Assembly: GCA_028284665.1 (NCBI GenBank)
Contig: JANQRG010000035.1
Span: 186,001 to 250,000, forward strand
Direction: 5' to 3'
DNA length: 64,000 bases
Source of the DNA: Croceivirga sp.
Lineage (GTDB): Bacteria; Bacteroidota; Bacteroidia; Flavobacteriales; Flavobacteriaceae
Below are positions 59,926-64,000 of this stretch, piece after piece (the stretch's first letter is position 1; each line of letters starts with the position of its first letter). The position numbers and the translations under genes were made by a program. The notes under the pieces are model-generated. The model ran no database searches and was not told the origin of the DNA. It saw only the letters and a program-made list of their open reading frames with translations.

Positions 59926-60588
59926 TTAGGGTTTTGTAGCACGTAGCATTTCCCTTTTCCCGGGAGGCCCTGGTAAACGTTCTACCCGGAAACCCACCTC
60001 TTCCATCGCCCTACGTACACTTCCTTTGGCCGAATAAGTTACCAAAACCCCATCACTTTTCAATGCGTTGTACGTTTTTTCGAAGACGACCGCTGTCCAA
60101 AGTTCCGGTTGCACCCTTGGGCCAAATGCATCAAAATAGATCAAATTGAACGCCTGTTGGTGGTCCAAGGTCATGAAATCCGCCTGGCATTTACAGATTG
60201 AAAAAAAACTGGAGATCTCCACAGTTTGATCCCATGGGCTGTTGTGGATACCGGAAAATACTGGTTCGAGATGATCAACTCCAAGTCCCGTGATGAAGTT
60301 AAGTTGTTCCAGTTCCTTATTGGGAACTGGAAAAGCTTCCATTCCTACATAATAAACCCTCAGATTGTTTTTTTCTGCCTCGAGATAGGTAATTAAAGCG
60401 TTGAGTCCAGTACCAAAACCCATTTCCAAAATGGCGATTTCAGAAGAAGACCTACTGTATAATCCATTTTTAATAAATACGTGATAGGCCTCTTGTATAG
60501 CACCGTGTTTGGAATGATAGTGTTCATTCCACTCTTCAAGCTGAATGGTAGTTGACCCGTCAGCGGTGGAAACTATTTTACGTTTCAA
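59926..60588 (-). CDS. mnmD: tRNA (5-methylaminomethyl-2-thiouridine)-methyltransferase MnmD
   Basis: 220 residues. Motif I ILEMGFGTGLNALITYLEAE, and IYFDAFGPRVQPELWTAVVF, a characteristic DAFxPxxxPELW-like block, followed by YSAKGSVRRAMEEVGFRVER and LPGPPGKREMLRA. These match the MnmD methyltransferase that adds the last methyl to mnm5s2U34; the FAD-dependent MnmC1 half is not fused here. It overlaps the DUF4920 gene by four bases and is co-transcribed behind it. Confidence 0.9.
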   Translation of the reverse strand: MKRKIVSTADGSTTIQLEEWNEHYHSKHGAIQEAYHVFIKNGLYSRSSSEIAILEMGFGTGLNALITYLEAEKNNLRVYYVGMEAFPVPNKELEQLNFITGLGVDHLEPVFSGIHNSPWDQTVEISSFFSICKCQADFMTLDHQQAFNLIYFDAFGPRVQPELWTAVVFEKTYNALKSDGVLVTYSAKGSVRRAMEEVGFRVERLPGPPGKREMLRATKP

Positions 60589-61088
60589 GACTTTGGTTGG
60601 ATCACCACCCCTTCTGCTTCGAACCTGTAAGTACGTTTGGGTGATGTGATGGCATTAATCTCTTCCTGGCTGGCGCCTTTGTCCTTGGCATAGTGTTGTT
60701 GATCTTCAACACTCATTTCCTCCAGGAACGCCTTTCCATTCATAATTACCGAATTACCTGCTGAATTGGTAGGTACAAAAAAACCATAATCCTTAAACCG
60801 AACAAAAACTTCCTCTCCATCACTTAAGGCCACCTTCATCCAGCAACCTTTGGCCTGACAAACCTCTGTGATACTTCCTGAAATCAAGGTCTGGGTAGAT
60901 TCATCTCCCTTCAACTCTTGGAAAACCTTAGCATCCAGATTTGGCTGCGCTACTAGTTCAAATGCCTCACCAAACGCCTGGTTAGTGTCCTGCTGTGCCT
61001 CAGTGCTTTGGCTTCCTAACGTGAAGAAAATCACAAGAAAACTGTTAAAAAAAATAGTTTTGGCTAAAAATTGATTGTTGTTTAACAT
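60585..61088 (-). CDS. DUF4920 exported protein
   Basis: 167 residues with a signal peptide (AKTIFFNSFLVIFFTLGSQS). The DUF4920 beta domain follows: GSITEVCQAKGCWMKVALSD (two Cys that could bind metal or form a disulfide), VFVRFKDYGFFVPTNSAGNS and VIMNGKAFLEEMSVEDQQHY. The fold is OB-like; function is unknown. The gene is divergent from ilvE and overlaps mnmD by four bases. Confidence 0.86.
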   Translation of the reverse strand: MLNNNQFLAKTIFFNSFLVIFFTLGSQSTEAQQDTNQAFGEAFELVAQPNLDAKVFQELKGDESTQTLISGSITEVCQAKGCWMKVALSDGEEVFVRFKDYGFFVPTNSAGNSVIMNGKAFLEEMSVEDQQHYAKDKGASQEEINAITSPKRTYRFEAEGVVIQPKS

Positions 61089-61164
61089 TTGTACGTATTT
61101 AGAAGATTATCCTACTAAAAATGATGCGGAAATCGTTAAATTTAACATTGCAAAAATACGAAGT

Positions 61165-62232
61165 ATGCCCGTACAAGTGAATCAAATTGCTATAGAAAGA
61201 TCCGAAACCACCAAAATTAACGATGTTGATTTTGACAATCTCTCTTTTGGGAGTGTGTACACTGACCATATGTTGGTTGCCGACTTTGAAAATGGCGCCT
61301 GGAGTGTCCCTAAGGTAGTGCCTTACGGGCCCATTGTTTTAGATCCCGCAGCAAAGATCTTTCATTACGGGCAATCAATTTTTGAGGGAATGAAGGCCTA
61401 CAAAGACGCGGAGGGTCAAGTTTGGTTGTTCCGGCCTTTGGATAATCATGCCCGTTTAAACAAATCGGCACAACGCTTGGCAATTCCTGAATTACCTCAG
61501 GAATATTTTATTGATGGTTTAACGACTTTGCTACAGGTGGAAAAGGACTGGGTGCCTACAACCCCTGGGAGTTCTTTATACGTTCGTCCTTACATGTTTG
61601 CTTCCGGGCAGGGATTCCACGCTTCTCCGGCCGATGCCTATAAGTTTATCATCGCCCTTGCTCCGTCCGGCGCGTATTTTTCCGGTAAGGTTAAGGTGTT
61701 AATAGAAGAACACTATGCCAGGGCAGCCAATGGTGGAGTAGGTTATGCTAAAGCTGGTGGTAATTATGCTGCACAGTTCTATCCCACCCAATTAGCTGCT
61801 GATAAAGGCTACCAGCAAGTAGTTTGGACCGATGATAATGCCCACGAATACATTGAGGAAGCCGGAGCTATGAATATTTTTGTTCGGATCGGTGACACTT
61901 TAATCACTGCACCGACCAGCGATCGCATACTTGACGGGATAACCCGTAAGAGCATTTTACAGCTCACAGATCATTTGGGAATACCTACTGAGGTTCGAAA
62001 AGTAAAAGTTGCCGAGGTGGTAGAGGCCGCAGAAAATGGCACCCTTAAAGAAATGTTTGGTGCAGGTACCGCTGCAGTAGTTTCCCCCATTGCAGGTTTC
62101 GGATATCGCGGTAGGGATTACGAGCTTCCCGAACTGGAAAATAGTTATGCGGCTATGCTAAAAACCAAAATTACGGATATCCAGTACAATCGCGCTGAAG
62201 ATACATTTGGATGGCGGTATAAAGTGGTTTAA
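61165..62232 (+). CDS. ilvE: Branched-chain amino-acid aminotransferase
   Basis: 355 residues from ATG at 61165 (MPVQVNQIAIERSETTKIND). Landmarks: HYGQSIFEGMKAYKDAEGQV, the Arg-containing NKSAQRLAIP, GSSLYVRPYM, GYAKAGGNYAAQFYPTQLA (the PLP lysine region lies near AGGNYAA), EEAGAMNIFVRIG and MFGAGTAAVVSPI. It interconverts Leu/Ile/Val and their keto acids with glutamate. An in-frame ATG at 61075 would overlap the start of the divergent DUF4920 gene. Confidence 0.95.
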   Translation: MPVQVNQIAIERSETTKINDVDFDNLSFGSVYTDHMLVADFENGAWSVPKVVPYGPIVLDPAAKIFHYGQSIFEGMKAYKDAEGQVWLFRPLDNHARLNKSAQRLAIPELPQEYFIDGLTTLLQVEKDWVPTTPGSSLYVRPYMFASGQGFHASPADAYKFIIALAPSGAYFSGKVKVLIEEHYARAANGGVGYAKAGGNYAAQFYPTQLAADKGYQQVVWTDDNAHEYIEEAGAMNIFVRIGDTLITAPTSDRILDGITRKSILQLTDHLGIPTEVRKVKVAEVVEAAENGTLKEMFGAGTAAVVSPIAGFGYRGRDYELPELENSYAAMLKTKITDIQYNRAEDTFGWRYKVV

Positions 62233-62339
62233 GGCTCACCTAAATACAACAATAGCTTTCTGGAGAGGTACTAAAGGTGGACGTACCTTGTGTTTATTTT
62301 TATGTTAACTCCCGGACAGCTACAACTATCAATGAGCCA

Positions 62340-62726
62340 TTATAGTCCTAAAACTGATTTTAGATCTGGCTTAAAGTAATTAGGCCCCTTAAGTACTTTA
62401 CCATCTTCCCGGTAGATGGGTTTTCCATTTTCGCCCAACTTACTCATATTACTTCGCTGGATCTCTTCGAAGACTTCCTCAATTTTATATTGTAGCCCGT
62501 GTTCCAAAATGGTTCCGCATAAGATGTACAGCATATCACCCAGGGCATCTGCAACTTCTTCCAAATCTCCTTCTTGAGCGGCTTCCAGGTATTCTTCATT
62601 TTCTTCTCTCATCAGTTTATACCGCAATAGGTTCTTCTCCTGACCTAAATCCGCTTCAGGTTTGTGGAGTACCCCAAGACCAAACGCATTATGAAATGTT
62701 TTCACGGCATCAAGTTGGTTTTTCAT
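62340..62726 (-). CDS. MazG-like nucleoside triphosphate pyrophosphohydrolase
   Basis: 128 residues from ATG at 62726. The all-alpha NTP-PPase fold has EENEEYLEAAQEGDLEEVADALGDMLYI, in which EExxE and ExxDAxxD metal motifs are clear (each shown by residues EENEE and ADALGD). The C-terminal NMSKLGENGKPIYREDGKVL is characteristic of the phosphoribosyl-ATP-pyrophosphohydrolase-like group, and a house-cleaning role is usual. Confidence 0.9.
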   Translation of the reverse strand: MKNQLDAVKTFHNAFGLGVLHKPEADLGQEKNLLRYKLMREENEEYLEAAQEGDLEEVADALGDMLYILCGTILEHGLQYKIEEVFEEIQRSNMSKLGENGKPIYREDGKVLKGPNYFKPDLKSVLGL

Positions 62727-62744
62727 CAAATTGGTGGTTTACGT

Positions 62745-62752
62745 TAATTTTG
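62745..62752 (+). promoter_or_regulatory. -7 box of the 62-residue membrane protein gene
   Basis: TAATTTTG, matching TAnnTTTG, 18 bp before the ATG at 62771. Confidence 0.4.
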
Positions 62753-62770
62753 TGAAAAATACTAAAAAAC

Positions 62771-62959
62771 ATGTTTTCCACAGGACAAGTCATTTTTGCC
62801 CTTTTCTTTATTGTCACATTTCTTGTTATAATGGTTATCGTGTACAAAAAGGACAAAGCACTACACACCAAAAATTACAAAGGCGTTAAATGGGTGCTGC
62901 TTTCCTTTATTGGTTTTGTAGTTTTTCTCTTCTTGATTAAGCATTTTCTTAAAAATTAA
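62771..62959 (+). CDS. 62-residue two-helix membrane protein
   Basis: MFSTGQVIFALFFIVTFLVI opens the first helix; a basic loop (YKKDKALHTKNYKGVKW) leads into a second helix ending LIKHFLKN. The design is seen in conserved small flavobacterial membrane proteins of unknown role. It is divergent from the MazG-like gene and has its own -7 box. Confidence 0.65.
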   Translation: MFSTGQVIFALFFIVTFLVIMVIVYKKDKALHTKNYKGVKWVLLSFIGFVVFLFLIKHFLKN

Positions 62960-63039
62960 CAAGCAGATTGCGTACACCACAAAAATTAAGATATTGACAA
63001 CATAATTCGTTTTTCCCTCGCAGGAAATAAGAAAAGGTG

Positions 63040-63047
63040 TACTTTTG
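63040..63047 (+). promoter_or_regulatory. -7 box before the 61-residue membrane protein gene
   Basis: TACTTTTG fits TAnnTTTG and lies 18 bp before the ATG at 63066. Confidence 0.4.
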
Positions 63048-63065
63048 TTTTGTTAACCTTAATCA

Positions 63066-63251
63066 ATGATGCTTACATTCCTTAGCATTTTAGCTGTTTT
63101 GTTGGTGATTAATGTGTTACTGTTGGTTTTCAGCGTAAATGGAGCCATGGGTAACGTTAAAAAGAGGTTCAGAAGGATTTCCGAGAATACCGTTATCAAA
63201 CTTCCCCCTTCTGCCGGGTATTCTGAACCTAAATACAAAAAAGCAGTTTAG
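63066..63251 (+). CDS. 61-residue membrane-anchored peptide
   Basis: One helix (LTFLSILAVLLVINVLLLVF) followed by SVNGAMGNVKKRFRRISENT, a basic juxtamembrane region, and a Pro/Tyr/Lys-rich tail. Function unknown. Its helix and the SVN that follows resemble the 27-residue peptide at 46156 (LFALLAINAFLLLISVN). It is 16 bp upstream of crcB and probably co-transcribed. Confidence 0.65.
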   Translation: MMLTFLSILAVLLVINVLLLVFSVNGAMGNVKKRFRRISENTVIKLPPSAGYSEPKYKKAV

Positions 63252-63267
63252 TCCTTACCTTTAGGAC

Positions 63268-63639
63268 ATGAAGCAAGCACTACTCGTCTTTTTAGGAGGT
63301 GGCTTAGGAAGCGCCCTGCGGTACCTTATTTCAAAAAGCCTAAATGGAATTTTCCCTTATTTTTTTCTAGGGACTTTTATTGCTAACATTTTAGGTTGTC
63401 TGCTTATCGGATTTGTGCTTGGTAGTTTCAGCCAGGGAAAACTGTTGTCCGAAAATCAATTACTTCTTCTATCCGCTGGATTTTGTGGAGGTTTCACAAC
63501 CTTCTCCGCTTTTGCACTTGAGAACCATTCCCTTATAAGATCAGGGGCCTTTCTACAACTTTCTCTCTATCTATTTTCAAGCATTCTAGTGGGCATTTTA
63601 GCGGTAAGCGCTGGAATTTACTTTTCTAAGCAATTTTAG
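63268..63639 (+). CDS. crcB: Fluoride channel CrcB/Fluc
   Basis: 123 residues, four helices. LVFLGGGLGSALRYLISKSL at the N-terminus, FLGTFIANILGCLLIGFVLG in the second helix, and GFCGGFTTFSAFALENHSLI, whose GGFTTFSxF block holds the Na+ site and the Phe box lining the pore. It exports fluoride as a dual-topology dimer. No fluoride riboswitch is visible in the 16-bp gap before it. Confidence 0.95.
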   Translation: MKQALLVFLGGGLGSALRYLISKSLNGIFPYFFLGTFIANILGCLLIGFVLGSFSQGKLLSENQLLLLSAGFCGGFTTFSAFALENHSLIRSGAFLQLSLYLFSSILVGILAVSAGIYFSKQF

Positions 63640-63841
63640 TTTCTTCATATTTTTAGCTGTTTTTTTGAATAATTATCATCTCCCAAAGGAAAAGTACTGA
63701 TTTATTCTCATTCTAAGACACAAAACATTACGTTTAATTTCTTCAATATCACAATTAACCCAACTAAAAATTAACATACCCATAATGATAGGGGGGCATT
63801 TTCTTCATTAATAATAAAAATTTTTCTAAATCCCTAAAATC

Positions 63842-63874
63842 TTTGAGGGTTCATTTTTGATTCATATATATTTG
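63842..63874 (+). promoter_or_regulatory. Predicted promoter of the PII gene
   Basis: TTTG (63842-63845), 21 bp, TATATTTG (63867-63874); a good -33/-7 pair 23 bp before the ATG at 63898. The rest of the 255-bp gap after crcB is A+T rich with no other gene. Confidence 0.55.
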
Positions 63875-63897
63875 GCCGGTTAACTAACAAATCTATG

Positions 63898-64000
63898 ATG
63901 AAAAAAGTCGAGGCAATTATTCGAAAATCGAAATTTGATGAAGTGAAGAAAGCACTTCATGAAATTGAGGTCAACTTTTTCAGCTATTGGGATGTAACTG
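63898..64000 (+). CDS. PII nitrogen-regulatory protein (5' fragment)
   Basis: 34 codons before the window edge, starting MKKVEAIIRKSKFDEVKKAL, which is the N-terminal beta1-alpha1 of GlnB/GlnK proteins. The T-loop and Tyr51 are outside the window. An ATG one codon earlier (63895) is possible. PII senses 2-oxoglutarate and ATP/ADP. In Bacteroidota it usually accompanies an ammonium transporter gene (amt), which may lie just beyond. Confidence 0.85.
   Translation, partial: MKKVEAIIRKSKFDEVKKALHEIEVNFFSYWDVT

Noticed and set aside
63252-63267. Fluoride riboswitch before crcB
   Set aside because: The gap is only 16 bp and shows no such fold; crcB is probably read from the upstream promoter.

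Overview
The window is chromosomal DNA from a member of the Bacteroidota, most likely a marine Flavobacteriaceae. Three things point there: many promoters have the Bacteroidota TAnnTTTG -7 box, Shine-Dalgarno sequences are largely absent, and the gene families are typical of the group (DUF5916, DUF6686, DUF4374, DUF3276, DUF4920, DUF6268, a NusB of about 315 residues, SusC-style TonB receptors with an N-terminal carboxypeptidase-regulatory-like domain). I see no rRNA, tRNA, CRISPR array, transposase or prophage genes. The first and last genes run off the window.

Region 1 (1-3891, minus strand) holds a truncated DUF5916 outer-membrane protein, a Fur-family repressor without structural-zinc cysteines, an exported DinB/tyrosine-phosphatase fusion, and a PchR/YbtA-type AraC regulator. 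Region 2 (4017-12237, plus) is a tightly coupled six-gene operon: TonB receptor, DoxX-like protein, isoprenylcysteine-methyltransferase-like protein, SAM methyltransferase, ABC ATPase, and an ABC permease fused to a degenerate M1-peptidase-like domain. Its promoter region carries two 21-bp-spaced direct repeats (probable AraC sites), a -7 box and a Fur-box-like element. Region 3 (12448-19150, plus) is a DUF6686 gene followed by an iron-uptake cluster (DUF3325-like, DUF3649-like, PepSY-TM, TonB receptor, DUF4374 lipoprotein). The same AT-rich operator-like element precedes four transcription units in regions 2 and 3, so both are probably iron-responsive.

Region 4 (about 19.2-26.1 kb) is a defence island inserted between ordinary genes: a cytosine-5 DNA methyltransferase, a MORC/MutL-like GHKL ATPase, a Z1-domain SF2-type ATPase and a PD-(D/E)XK nuclease, all with overlapping reading frames. 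It matches the MORC-associated restriction-modification architecture described from comparative genomics and is the strongest candidate for an incompletely understood system.

Region 5 (26.1-37 kb) is mixed: a large membrane-anchored alpha/beta hydrolase with an acidic tract, HMG-CoA lyase, a LysE exporter, a Dabb protein flanked by inverted REP-like repeats, pyrD, pepT, a Tat-exported oxidoreductase, and a degenerate AAGTACGAATTT repeat tract. Region 6 (37-64 kb) is largely core: yajC-DUF1573-nusB, an ABC exporter, DUF3276, M14 and M28 peptidases, antioxidant proteins, a cyclophilin-FKBP fusion, PPK2, a sigma54-type response regulator, an MscS channel, a NatAB-like ABC exporter, grpE-dnaJ, mnmD, ilvE, a MazG-like protein, crcB and the start of a PII gene. 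Two tiny membrane-peptide genes (27 and 61 residues) with similar hydrophobic cores lie far apart in this part.
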